Part shown: piece by piece, positions 18,998 through 26,531 of the stretch
Layout: each line of letters opens with the position of its first letter
How positions within the stretch are numbered: the first letter of the stretch is position 1
Notes under the pieces: generated by a model
The model's database searches: none
What the model was told of the DNA's origin: nothing
The model's input: the letters and a program-made list of their open reading frames with translations, nothing else
Made by a program: the position numbers and the translations under genes
Source of the DNA: an uncultured Clostridia bacterium
GTDB lineage: Bacteria > Bacillota > Clostridia > Oscillospirales > Ruminococcaceae
DNA: 35,693 nt
Assembly (NCBI GenBank): GCA_947625125.1
Contig: CANQNF010000028.1
Location: 1-35,693 of the forward strand
Reading direction: 5' to 3'

Positions 18998-19003
18998 TGG
19001 GAA

Positions 19004-19723
19004 ATGGAAAGAAAGAGAGACTCAGGGAAAAAGACTAGAAAAAAACACTGGAAAGTGATTCCGATTCTAATTTTAATATATTTTATATTTGGCAGTCTAA
19101 AAAACAGCGACTCTATATTTCCTTTCCTTTTAGAGCGAAACGGAGTCAATGATGATTCACATATCATTCCTGTTTCGGAAGAATGGAATTTGATTGTTGT
19201 GAATCATTGGAACGAAATACCGGAAGACTATAGCGTAACATTAACGGAATTATCAAACGGACAAAAAGTTGACAGCCGAATATATCCGTATCTGCAGGAG
19301 ATGTTTGATGCAATGAGGTCAGACGGAATATATCCGATTGTCCGTGAAGGGTATAGAACAGAGGAAGAACAGAAAGAAACATTTTACGAAAAAGTACAAG
19401 CTTATATGAGTGAGGGTTATTTCAGAACAAGTGCTGAAAGGATAGCAAAAGAGTGGGTAGCGTTGCCGGGAACAAGCGAGCATCAGCTCGGTATAGCGGT
19501 TGATATTAACGCTGACAAGACACAATCCGCTAATGAGGAAGTATATGCGTGGCTTGCCGAAAATGCATACAAATATGGTTTTATATTGCGTTATCCGCAA
19601 GGTAAGGAGGATATTACAGGAACAAGTTATGAACCGTGGCATTTTAGATATGTTGGTATAGAACATGCACAAGTAATATATGAAAATCGTTTTTGTTTAG
19701 AAGAATACTTGGAAAATGACTAA
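19004..19723 (+). CDS. VanY-like membrane-anchored D,D-carboxypeptidase
   Basis: The 239-residue protein has a positively charged N-terminus and one membrane anchor (about 17-33), so the catalytic part should lie outside the membrane. The zinc site motif SxHxxGxAxD is SEHQLGIAVD (H160, D167), followed by EPWHFRYVG (E210, H213), as in VanY/VanX and LAS-type peptidases. These enzymes trim the terminal D-Ala from peptidoglycan stem peptides. It is the last gene of the ECF sigma operon, 6 bp after the permease gene. No van ligase, VanS or VanR is nearby, so glycopeptide resistance is not implied by itself. Remodelling of precursors to evade a lipid II-binding agent is plausible. Confidence 0.85.
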   Translation: MERKRDSGKKTRKKHWKVIPILILIYFIFGSLKNSDSIFPFLLERNGVNDDSHIIPVSEEWNLIVVNHWNEIPEDYSVTLTELSNGQKVDSRIYPYLQEMFDAMRSDGIYPIVREGYRTEEEQKETFYEKVQAYMSEGYFRTSAERIAKEWVALPGTSEHQLGIAVDINADKTQSANEEVYAWLAENAYKYGFILRYPQGKEDITGTSYEPWHFRYVGIEHAQVIYENRFCLEEYLEND

Positions 19724-19779
19724 AGGAGTATCGTCATAACAAGTAGTCAGAATGCACATAATACTTAGTGGATAACGTA

Positions 19780-20160
19780 TTTAAGAGGTTGGTACTTCTT
19801 ATAATGCGGCAAAAGCAGCGCAGTATTTGATTAATAAGTTTGAATCCATTTCATATAGATGGCGCATTTGGTGCCGGCGCTGAAACAGCAACGAAAACAT
19901 TTCAGCAGAAGATGTGGATTGGCGTTACCGGTGTAGTAAATTCTCTTACATGGCAGTATTTGTTCGGATATGATGCATATCCTGGTGGTGGTAGTGTTGT
20001 TACAGGCAATGAATCAGATGGATATCCCAAAGCAATGCACAGAGATATGGATTTGCATAATAATGAAGTTGGGAGGTGCATAGGAGTCGATAACAAGCAA
20101 GTATCAGAAGATGATATAGCGGATATTATTTACAATGAAATTAGTTATTCATCAACATAA
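19780..20160 (+). pseudogene. Decayed cell-wall-associated protein fragment
   Basis: One frame around 19788-19850 reads GTSYNAAKAAQYLINKFE, resembling the start of secreted amidase-like domains. A different frame from about 19840 reads a peptidoglycan-binding-like GAFGAGAETATKTFQQKMW...GVTGVVNSLTWQYLFG and then MDLHNNEVGRCIGVDNKQVS. The two frames are not joined, and no ribosome binding site precedes either part. I read this as a frameshifted, truncated remnant of an exported protein with a PG_binding_1-type repeat. The fragment ends 28 bp before the inverted repeat of an IS remnant. Confidence 0.55.
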
Positions 20161-20292
20161 TTCATATGGCTACATGAGTAGATGAAGAATGGAGGGTGTC
20201 CCAAAACTATAATTGATTAAAGTCATAGAGAGGGGCATCCTCTCCTTATGCTTTCTAAAATACGCTTTTTCATCAAAAATAGCGCTGGATAC

Positions 20293-20634
20293 TTATTCTT
20301 CCAGCGCCATTTTGCTGATGTTATGGGCAATCGCCAACAGTCCCCATTTGTTTCCGCCAGCGCTCCACATGAAGTTGATATTTCCCTGGATAGCTTTTGC
20401 TATCTGACGGGAAGAGTATGTTTTTTGGGAGAATGAATAGATCATTACCTTCAGCATCATCCTTGGGTAATACGCAGGGCAGCCGCCTTTTTTGTATCTG
20501 TCGTAGAGTGGCTTCAGCTCCAGACTGTCCACAACTGTATTTACGACCCGTACCAGATGATTTTCAGGAATGAAATCTTCAAAAGACAGTGGTAATTGTA
20601 GCTGATTCATAGTATAATCTTTAAATGTGGGCAT
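20293..20634 (-). pseudogene. IS1182-type transposase with in-frame internal deletion
   Basis: The 113-residue product starts like IS1182-family transposases (LSFEDFIPENHLVRVVN, YYPRMMLKVMIYSFSQKTYSSRQIAKAI) and runs to NFMWSAGG. It then jumps directly to what looks like the transposase C-terminus, NKWGLLAIAHNISKMA. The whole DDE catalytic part (about 300-400 residues) is missing while the frame is preserved. The protein cannot be an active transposase, but the N-terminal part could still bind the ends. Confidence 0.75.
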
Positions 20635-20666
20635 ACCTTATTATACCATATGATAAGGTAGAAATA

Positions 20667-20697
20667 GAGAGCGGTGTGGTAACCGTTCTCTTTTTTT
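20667..20697 (+). terminator. Terminator near the right end of the IS1182 remnant
   Basis: GAGAGCGGT (20667-20675) pairs with ACCGTTCTC (20682-20690), with one G-U pair, followed by seven T residues. It points rightward and would shield the downstream agr region from incoming transcription. Confidence 0.75.
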
Positions 20698-20773
20698 CGC
20701 AAAAGATAAGAGGGCAGTCCCTCAAGTCATTTCATGACTTTTGGGATACCCTCCATTTTTATTCGAAAATTGA

Positions 20774-20859
20774 GTAATTGATTACTTCTATTGATAGTAT
20801 CACGACAATCAAATCAGGGTAATATAAATGTATGTTATGTTTATGAGGTAATCAATTAT
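20774..20859 (+). promoter_or_regulatory. Paired operator-like sites of the XRE gene
   Basis: GTAATTGATTAC (20774-20785) recurs in inverted form as GTAATCAATTA (20848-20858), the second copy overlapping the start codon of the XRE gene. Two copies of one sequence bracketing a repressor promoter are typical of autoregulation. Binding is inferred. Confidence 0.5.
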
Positions 20860-21222
20860 GAAAAGTCGTATCAAGGAATTACGTGAAAACAGAAGGTTAA
20901 TACAAGAGATTCTTGCATCAGAACTAAACATTACGCAGCAGTCGCTTAGTAAATATGAGAGAGATATCACCACAATTAAAATTGATATTCTTAAAAGGAT
21001 AGCGAAGTATTTACAACGGATTATCTGTTAGGCGTATCGGATGTAAAAAGAGATTTACAAGGACAGATGAAAATGAATAAAGATATAGATGAATATTATG
21101 ATTTGATAGAAGTCTATAAAGGATTGGATAAATATGATAAGGAAATTGTCTGGTCAATTTTGCAAACGATTAAGAAGACGCATGAAAAACGTAAAAATGA
21201 TATAAAGAAAAGAGATGATTGA
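20858..21222 (+). pseudogene. Frameshifted XRE-family repressor
   Basis: The ATG at 20858 follows GAGG and opens an XRE helix-turn-helix (MKSRIKELRENR, NITQQSLSKYERD) of about 55 residues, which stops at TAG near 21030. The expected continuation DYLLGVSDVKRDL, then about 50 more residues, is intact in another frame from about 21014 to the stop at 21220. Family members read KYF...TTDYLLGVSD at this point, so a short deletion near 21010 has removed a few codons and shifted the frame. The C-terminal part overlaps the start of the LytTR regulator gene. Loss of this repressor could leave the agr locus less tightly controlled; a sequencing error is the alternative. Confidence 0.7.
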
Positions 21223-21223
21223 A

Positions 21224-21952
21224 ATGCTGAACGTAGCAATTTGTGATGATGATATTCGGACTACAGGGGAACTGGAGATGCTGATACAGAAAATTGCAAA
21301 GCATAACTTTGTTGATGTAGAAATAGAAGTGTTCTGGGATGGGAAAAGTTTGGTAGAGGAAATTAGTAAAGGGTTTTGTTTTGATATTATTTATTTAGAT
21401 ATAGAAATGGACAATGAAGATGGTATTTCTGCGGCAAGAAAAATTCGGATATATGATAAAAATGTCCTGATAATATATGTTACAGGCCATGAAAACCATA
21501 TGAGAGAATCCTTTTCTGTACGCCCATTTCAATTCTTAGTAAAGCCAGTAAATGAACAGGAGATGGAGAACTGTTTCAAGGATGCTTATGAGGATGTGGG
21601 TGACAGGAATTTCTATTTCCAATATAGTTATCAGAGAGTAAATTATAAAGTGCCAATTCAGGACATTTTATATTTTCAAAGCAGTAAGCGTAAGATTTTG
21701 ATTGTAACAGAAAGGGAAAATCTCATTTTATATGGAAAATTGAATACTATAGAAGAAAGCCTAAAGATATGTAAAGTATCATTTTTGCGGGTTCATCAGT
21801 CATATCTTGTAAATTACAGACATATTGAGGGACAAACATATGATTTTGTTGTGATGGACAATGGAAAAAGAATTTCTATCAGTGAGGACAGAAGAAAAAT
21901 GATCAGTGAACAGTACTGTTCAATGGAGGATACTATCCGTGCTGATAGATAA
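21224..21952 (+). CDS. agrA: AgrA-like LytTR response regulator
   Basis: About 242 residues from the ATG at 21224 (MLNVAICDDD); an in-frame ATG at 21215 adds three residues, and neither has a strong site. The receiver domain has the acid cluster DDD, the phosphorylated Asp in IIYLDIEM, Thr in YVTGH and Lys in FLVKPV (D62, T90, K110 counted from 21215). The LytTR DNA-binding domain follows (about 135-235; DILYFQSSKRKI, FLRVHQSYLVNYRHI). LytTR proteins of the AgrA type bind direct repeats spaced about 21 bp; three such repeats exist in this window (10580, 23244, 23786). The gene overlaps the kinase gene downstream by 14 bp. Confidence 0.9.
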   Translation: MLNVAICDDDIRTTGELEMLIQKIAKHNFVDVEIEVFWDGKSLVEEISKGFCFDIIYLDIEMDNEDGISAARKIRIYDKNVLIIYVTGHENHMRESFSVRPFQFLVKPVNEQEMENCFKDAYEDVGDRNFYFQYSYQRVNYKVPIQDILYFQSSKRKILIVTERENLILYGKLNTIEESLKICKVSFLRVHQSYLVNYRHIEGQTYDFVVMDNGKRISISEDRRKMISEQYCSMEDTIRADR

Positions 21953-23243
21953 AGTATTTTCAGTTGGGATAAATATATTGCTTATAGGATTCGCAATCTA
22001 TTTGTTCCTGTCATATTTCTCAATATTTTTTGTGAGAAGGGGAAAGAAAATAGCGTTTGTGGTTGGGATTTCTATATTTGCCGTAACAGATATTTTCCTC
22101 TCACTGCCGCCATATTTAAATGTCGGACTTACAATTTTGGATACACTGGCTGCTGTCATATTGATATATGAAGGAAAGTTCTGGAAAAAATGTGTGTTTG
22201 TGATTGCATTTAGCGCAATCTGGATGATGATAGAAACTTTCAGTGGATATGTATTTTTGATTTATTTTGGGCAATTTGAGGCACTTCAAACCTTAGCAGG
22301 ATTAGGTTCCTTTGTTTCCAAATGCTTATTTCTATGTGTTATCATGGCATTAAAAAGAGTATTTACAGATGATGAAATCAGGGATTTGCCTGCCAGTTAC
22401 AGTATAATGCTGGTTTTGATTCCAATGGGCAGTATTTATATCATGAATAACATTTTCATGCTTTGCCATAGCGTGAACAGTAGACAGGCTAATTTCAGCT
22501 CGGCAGTTGTCGCAATCATTTTACTGGGAATAAACATATTGATATTTTACATATATATCAGGCTGGCGGATGAACTGCAGCTAAAACGTATGACTTCCAT
22601 CTATAAACAGCAGTTGGAATTGTGTGAGAGGCATCAGCAGGAGCGTGAAATGTCCATATTACAGATACGAGATGTAAAACATAATATGAAGAATAATCTT
22701 GTATCAATTCTTGCTTATGCAGAAAAAGGTGAGAATGATCGAATTATTGGATTTGTCAATGAAATAATGGACGATGGAGGACTGCGGATATCCGCAGTCA
22801 CAAACAGCGGCAATATTGTTATTGATTCATTGATTGGATATTGGTATGCAAGGGCGCAGCAGCTGGGAATAGAATTTTCCGCAGATATCCGCATTCCGAT
22901 GAAGATACCATTTAAGGGAGCGGACATGTGCCTGATACTTGGAAATCTTTTGGAGAATGCGGTGGAGGCATCACAAAATGCAGGTGACAGGAAGTACATA
23001 AGCATCAGAATGAAATATGACAGGAATAATCTTCTGATATTTGTAGAAAACAGTTATGGAGGTTGTTTGAAAAAAACAAGAAATAAGGGATTAAGCACTA
23101 CAAAAGCTGATACACAAAATCATGGTGTCGGTTTGCCATCAGTTTATCGGGCTGTGGCAAAATATCATGGGACGGTGAGCATTGAGGACACCATGCTAGG
23201 TAAGTTTTTGATTAGGATCGTGTTATATGGAGAACAGGAATAA
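21939..23243 (+). CDS. agrC: AgrC-like GHKL sensor histidine kinase
   Basis: I choose the GTG at 21939 because GGAGG (21925-21929) is 9 bp ahead, giving 434 residues; a GTG at 21906 has no site. About six or seven membrane segments fill residues 5-200, the usual peptide sensor of AgrC-type kinases. A coiled dimerisation helix leads to the phosphorylated His in RDVKHNMKNN (H248). The GHKL ATPase follows with N-box LGNLLENAVEAS and a G-box GVGLPSVYRAV. It overlaps the LytTR regulator gene, and together with AgrD/AgrB downstream forms a full quorum-sensing circuit. Its ligand is inferred to be the peptide from 23873. Confidence 0.9.
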   Translation: MLIDKVFSVGINILLIGFAIYLFLSYFSIFFVRRGKKIAFVVGISIFAVTDIFLSLPPYLNVGLTILDTLAAVILIYEGKFWKKCVFVIAFSAIWMMIETFSGYVFLIYFGQFEALQTLAGLGSFVSKCLFLCVIMALKRVFTDDEIRDLPASYSIMLVLIPMGSIYIMNNIFMLCHSVNSRQANFSSAVVAIILLGINILIFYIYIRLADELQLKRMTSIYKQQLELCERHQQEREMSILQIRDVKHNMKNNLVSILAYAEKGENDRIIGFVNEIMDDGGLRISAVTNSGNIVIDSLIGYWYARAQQLGIEFSADIRIPMKIPFKGADMCLILGNLLENAVEASQNAGDRKYISIRMKYDRNNLLIFVENSYGGCLKKTRNKGLSTTKADTQNHGVGLPSVYRAVAKYHGTVSIEDTMLGKFLIRIVLYGEQE

Positions 23244-23298
23244 TTACATGAATGCTCGATATTATAACATAAGAAATGATTTGTATGGGAAATATGAT
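23244..23298 (+). promoter_or_regulatory. LytTR-type repeat and promoter ahead of the receiver gene
   Basis: TTACAT (23244) and TAACAT (23265) are 21 bp apart with CTCGAT in the spacer. A -10-like TATGAT starts at 23293, exactly 28 bp after the second repeat start, the same distance as in the RiPP operon promoter. It lies just after the kinase stop, so the genes from 23346 on probably form a separate autoinduced unit. Confidence 0.72.
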
Positions 23299-23345
23299 AA
23301 AATGAAAAGATAAGTTTTTACAGTAAGGTATTTGGGTGGCAATAA

Positions 23346-23735
23346 ATGAATAGGATATTATTGATTAGTGATAATGAAGATGTATTTCGTATTACGCAGG
23401 ATGTAACACAGGAAAAACACAAGCTTATTTGGTGTAAATATAATTATGAGGAAAACAAGCAATATCCAGATGCGGACATTGTTATTATGTATTTTGATAC
23501 AAATATGCTGCAGCAGGAAACCTCCGAAGTAGTTATCAAGGCGAAAGCAAGAATGAGGCATTCCATGCCAATTCTTGCACTTGTAGAGAAAGGAACGCCG
23601 CAGGATATATTTCTGATATTGGAAGCAGGGGCATATGATTATATGAAAATAACTGATAATAAACAGAACTATGAGAAAAAAATAGAGGAACTTATCTTGT
23701 GGGACTGGTACTTAAAAAAATATATATCCAAATAG
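23346..23735 (+). CDS. Stand-alone receiver-like protein
   Basis: The 129-residue protein has the beta-alpha pattern of a response-regulator receiver: LLISDNED at the start, an Asp at the end of the third strand (D51 in IVIMYFDTN), and LEAGAYDYMKI near the end (K101). The usual Thr/Ser is replaced within PILALVEKG, and the Lys is not followed by Pro, so phosphorylation is uncertain. It has no output domain. GGGTGG precedes the ATG at 23346. Lying between agrC and agrD under an AgrA-type repeat, it may modulate the kinase or regulator; that is inference. I do not know this as a standard agr component. Confidence 0.7.
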   Translation: MNRILLISDNEDVFRITQDVTQEKHKLIWCKYNYEENKQYPDADIVIMYFDTNMLQQETSEVVIKAKARMRHSMPILALVEKGTPQDIFLILEAGAYDYMKITDNKQNYEKKIEELILWDWYLKKYISK

Positions 23736-23785
23736 TAACTGTGATGATATCATTTCACCATTGTTTTTTGCAAGCAAAGAAAAAG

Positions 23786-23843
23786 TTACATGAACACTCG
23801 ATTTTATTACATAAAGAAAAAAATGATAGATTGTTGTAGTAAT
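23786..23843 (+). promoter_or_regulatory. LytTR-type repeat and promoter ahead of agrD
   Basis: TTACAT occurs at 23786 and again at 23807 (21-bp period) with CTCGAT in the spacer, as in the site at 23244. A -10-like TAGTAAT begins at 23837, 30 bp after the second repeat start. This is the expected autoinduction site of agrDB. Confidence 0.75.
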
Positions 23844-23872
23844 ATGGAAAGAAAAGAAAGGAGTTTTAAGTT

Positions 23873-24025
23873 ATGAATGCTGAAAAAGTAAGAAAACAGG
23901 CAGCAAAAGGTTTGGCGGACATATCTCTGAAACTGGGTAGAATATCCGCTGATAGTGTCTGCTGCTACATTTTTCATCAGCCCAAAATGCCGGAAGAACT
24001 GAAAAAAATGAAAAGGGGTAAATGA
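23873..24025 (+). CDS. agrD: AgrD-like cyclic autoinducer peptide precursor
   Basis: This 50-residue peptide (MNAEKVRKQAAKGL start) has AAAGGAG ahead of its ATG at 23873. An amphipathic N-terminal helix leads to ADSVCCYIF and then the conserved tail HQPKMPEELKK, the type seen in clostridial AgrD proteins. By comparison with such peptides the thiolactone ring would be CCYIF (C30 to F34), released after AgrB cuts before HQP; a ring from C31 is the alternative. The stop overlaps the AgrB start (ATGA), so the two are translated together. The tandem cysteines are unusual, because most AgrD peptides have one. Confidence 0.88.
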   Translation: MNAEKVRKQAAKGLADISLKLGRISADSVCCYIFHQPKMPEELKKMKRGK

Positions 24026-24615
24026 TGAAGCAGTTGTCGGAAAAACTAACGCAATTTGTTATTGATTCCGGTGTAATCTCTAAGGAATCATATGCGGTAT
24101 ACCAATATGGATTTCAGATTGGGCTTGAAATGTTGAGCTGTTTAATGGCCTGTTCAGTCATAGCAGTATATTTGCGTATGATTCCTGAATTTATTGCACT
24201 AACAGTTTTTTTTATGCTGTTACGGAGCTTTGCTGGCGGTGTGCATTTAAACAGTTTTTGGAAATGCTTTATATGTTCGGTTACAGTGCAGACTTTGGTG
24301 TTGGTTCTTAATGATTTGCATAGGTTTTCCATAAGGAATGCATGGGGAATTATCATATTAAGCAGCATATTGATTTTCAAGTTGGCGCCAGTACAAAGTA
24401 TAAACAGGGAACTTGATAATGATGAAAAGGAACATGGTAAAAGTGCTGTTATGAGAATCCTGAGCGTACTCCTGCTTTTTTCAGGATGCTGTACACTCAT
24501 TAGTAACAATAAAATGGTTTCGTTGATGGCTTTTATTGTTCTGACAATTTTAATTTCTCAATGTGTAGGGGTAGTAAAGTACAAGATTGAGAAGGATATA
24601 AGTGGGCGGAAATGA
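24022..24615 (+). CDS. agrB: AgrB-like autoinducer-processing peptidase
   Basis: The 197-residue membrane protein has about five or six hydrophobic segments. The active site is H75 and C82 in RSFAGGVHLNSFWKC, the same seven-residue spacing as the His/Cys pair of staphylococcal AgrB. AgrB cuts the AgrD tail and forms the thiolactone ring at the membrane. The start is ATG at 24022 (or 24025) with AAAAGGGG ahead, overlapping agrD by 4 bp. A hairpin with a T-rich tail overlaps its stop. Confidence 0.92.
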   Translation: MMKQLSEKLTQFVIDSGVISKESYAVYQYGFQIGLEMLSCLMACSVIAVYLRMIPEFIALTVFFMLLRSFAGGVHLNSFWKCFICSVTVQTLVLVLNDLHRFSIRNAWGIIILSSILIFKLAPVQSINRELDNDEKEHGKSAVMRILSVLLLFSGCCTLISNNKMVSLMAFIVLTILISQCVGVVKYKIEKDISGRK

Positions 24616-24642
24616 TAGATGGTATTATTTCCGTCTTTATTT
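24607..24642 (+). terminator. Terminator after agrB
   Basis: CGGAAAT (24607-24613) pairs with ATTTCCG (24627-24633), followed by TCTTTATTT. The stem overlaps the agrB stop. It is modest in strength. Confidence 0.6.
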
Positions 24643-24668
24643 GTTGAAATGACATTTAGTGTAAGAAA

Positions 24669-24695
24669 AAATACATGGGTAAGAGAGAATGAATA
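24669..24695 (+). promoter_or_regulatory. Possible degenerate LytTR site
   Basis: ATACATGGG within AGAAAAAATACATGG (about 24664-24678) closely resembles the first repeat at the RiPP promoter (AGAAAAAATTACATGG), but the position 21 bp later reads AATATG. It may be a half site or relic. No convincing gene follows before the terminator at 24781. Confidence 0.3.
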
Positions 24696-24780
24696 TGTAA
24701 ATTAAACGGAGTGCATGATGATAAAAAGATATAGTAATTTGCGAAAGCATAAAAACAGTATTAGAGAATTGCTACATAGT

Positions 24781-24831
24781 AAAAGGTGTATCGTGGTGAG
24801 AATGATAACTTCTAAGCGATACACCTTTTTT
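24781..24831. terminator. Strong terminator between agr locus and relaxase
   Basis: AAAAGGTGTATCG (24781-24793) pairs with CGATACACCTTTTTT (24817-24831). The A-run on one side and the T-run on the other let it act in both directions, serving the plus-strand agr side and the minus-strand relaxase gene whose stop is 10 bp away. Confidence 0.88.
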
Positions 24832-24840
24832 ATGTCGATT

Positions 24841-26241
24841 TTAGAGAGAGTTTGAAGTATTCTCTATTTTTTTGTCAGAGTTTTTTACTTGAGGAGAACG
24901 CCCAAGGTACTGGTTTAAGTTGTCCAGCTTCCGGCTGAAGGCTTTAATTTCCTTCTCCGCAGATTTGTATGTGCCCTGCAGGGTTTCTTTTTTGGAATAC
25001 AGCGCATCGTAGTCGCTGCGGAGCTTGTCAAGGTCAAGATTTTTCAGGTCAATGCCCATGCGCCTTAACATATTTTCTGCACCATCGTGGAGCAGAAGCT
25101 CCGTTTCGTGGCGGCGCAGGTAAGCGTCACGGTCTTTGGACTTCTGGTAACGGACATGAAAAATACGGTTTGCCTTGTACTGTTCGGCATACTTTATAAT
25201 CTCGCCTAAATCCTTTAGTTGATGCTCGGTTTCCACAAGGCTGCTCCGTGCGGTTTTTGCAGCGGAGGACTTTACGGCAATCTGCTGTTCAAGCTCTGCA
25301 ATGGAGCCAGCCTGACTATAGCCTGCAGCGGCAATCTTCAGATTTTCAATGTCTGCCCAATGCTTCAGACCGGAGCTGTTTTGGAACTTTTCTTCCGAGG
25401 TGTCGATGAGCGACCGGGCAGAATAATCCTTTATGACAGGTTTTCTTCGTTTTGGGAACGGAGTGCGTTTTGCGGGCTGCTCAAGAACTCTGTTTTCAAT
25501 CCGTTCCCTGATGTGTTCTTTGGTATATTCAGTGCCGAGGGACTTGGTGCTGCCACGCACAAAGCGTTCCCTGTTCGGCGGACGGAAGGAGATGTATTTT
25601 AACGATCCTTCTCCGAAGGCTTCGCCCTTGATTTCGTAGCCTTTTGCCCGAATCAGCTCAAGGAAAACCTCAAAGGAACCAGCGGCTTTGACGGCATCGT
25701 CGATGTCGGCTTTGAGCCTGCTTTTCCAAGACGAACTATTTTTGTCGGCTGACCATTCCTTGTATTTCCTGCCACGCTGTCCGGATGGGGAAATGACGGA
25801 AAGATTATGCTCCCTGCACAGCTCGTCATTCAGCCTGCGGATATGGTAATAGCTCTTTCTGCAGTCATGGTATTTCTCATAGCTGATGTTGTCCGCAGCG
25901 CAGAAAATGATGTGGTTGTGGACGTGCCCACGGTCAATGTGCGTGGACACAATGTAGGAGTATTTTCCTTCCAGAAGCCTGTCAGCCAGTTCTGTGCCGA
26001 TTCGGTGGGCTTCTTTATAAGAAACCTCGCCGGGGAGAAAAGACTGTATTAGGTGATAGGCTTTGTTTGGATCGGACTGGCTCGTTTTTGACAGCGCAAA
26101 CTTGAAGTCATAAGCGGCAGTTTCGGGGCTGCACCCATAGGAAGAAATCAGTATTCCCTCGTCGGTTTTGTCAGGGCTGCAGATGTAGTCTACTGCTTTA
26201 TTGACGGTTGCCGTGATAGCATGGATTTTTGTGTATGCCAT
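24841..26241 (-). CDS. MOBP-type relaxase
   Basis: The 466-residue protein has the relaxase metal site HxDxxHxHxH as THIDRGHVHNHIIF (H101, H106, H108, H110), and a likely catalytic Tyr19 in KAVDYICSP, as in the relaxases of Tn1549-like and other Firmicutes elements. The C-terminal third is a long coiled coil. It nicks oriT and pilots the DNA strand into the recipient. The start at 26241 has AGAAGG close ahead and lies 52 bp inside the mobC gene, so they are coupled. The operon is transcribed toward the cargo, opposite to the rest of the ICE. The G+C content is clearly higher than in the neighbouring agr locus. Confidence 0.93.
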   Translation of the reverse strand: MAYTKIHAITATVNKAVDYICSPDKTDEGILISSYGCSPETAAYDFKFALSKTSQSDPNKAYHLIQSFLPGEVSYKEAHRIGTELADRLLEGKYSYIVSTHIDRGHVHNHIIFCAADNISYEKYHDCRKSYYHIRRLNDELCREHNLSVISPSGQRGRKYKEWSADKNSSSWKSRLKADIDDAVKAAGSFEVFLELIRAKGYEIKGEAFGEGSLKYISFRPPNRERFVRGSTKSLGTEYTKEHIRERIENRVLEQPAKRTPFPKRRKPVIKDYSARSLIDTSEEKFQNSSGLKHWADIENLKIAAAGYSQAGSIAELEQQIAVKSSAAKTARSSLVETEHQLKDLGEIIKYAEQYKANRIFHVRYQKSKDRDAYLRRHETELLLHDGAENMLRRMGIDLKNLDLDKLRSDYDALYSKKETLQGTYKSAEKEIKAFSRKLDNLNQYLGRSPQVKNSDKKIENTSNSL

Positions 26242-26531
26242 ACCTTCTGCATCAGCTCCTTTACTTCTTTTACGTCGGCTTGATATACGTTGCCTGTGGC
26301 ATTCATGCGCTTTGCGATCTGGTTTAAGTTGTTCCCGATTTTGGCAAGCGCAGCGTTATATTCCCGCAGCTCTGAATAGTCAATGTCATAGACATAACCG
26401 TAAATGATCAGATGCCGCAGGAAAGAGGATTTGTCTTTCATATTGGAGGCTTTGAATTTCTGCTCCAGTATGTAAAGCTCATCATCGCTCAGACGTAATG
26501 TTAAGCGGTTTTGGCGTTCTCTGTTCTCCAT
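26190..26531 (-). CDS. mobC: MobC-like relaxosome accessory protein
   Basis: The 113-residue protein starts with a ribbon-helix-helix-like part (RLTLRLSDDELYILEQK) and continues with the MobC pattern (SSFLRHLIIYG, ALAKIGNNLNQIAKRMNATG). AAAGGAG precedes the ATG at 26531. MobC proteins bind oriT next to the nick and help the relaxase open the strands. It overlaps the relaxase gene and faces the hairpin-rich non-coding region to its right. Confidence 0.9.
   Translation of the reverse strand: MENRERQNRLTLRLSDDELYILEQKFKASNMKDKSSFLRHLIIYGYVYDIDYSELREYNAALAKIGNNLNQIAKRMNATGNVYQADVKEVKELMQKVWHTQKSMLSRQPSIKQ

Larger units (their letters stand above)
20189..20756. mobile_element. Internally deleted IS1182-type element (MITE-like)
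   Basis: Terminal inverted repeats ATGGAGGGTGTCCCAAAA (from 20189) and its complement (ending 20756) differ at one position. The 568 bp between them hold only a shortened transposase gene on the minus strand. The element is too small to be autonomous. A clear target duplication is not visible. Confidence 0.75.

Noticed and set aside
19004-19723. Glycopeptide (vancomycin) resistance cluster
   Set aside because: Only a VanY-like enzyme is present. There is no VanR/VanS, VanH, D-Ala-D-Lac ligase or VanX, so a van operon is not supported.
24715-24855. A 46-codon ORF downstream of agrB, after a possible half LytTR site
   Set aside because: Its second half is the stem-loop of the strong terminator at 24781-24831, and its ribosome binding site is too close to the start. 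It is more likely the non-coding end of the region.
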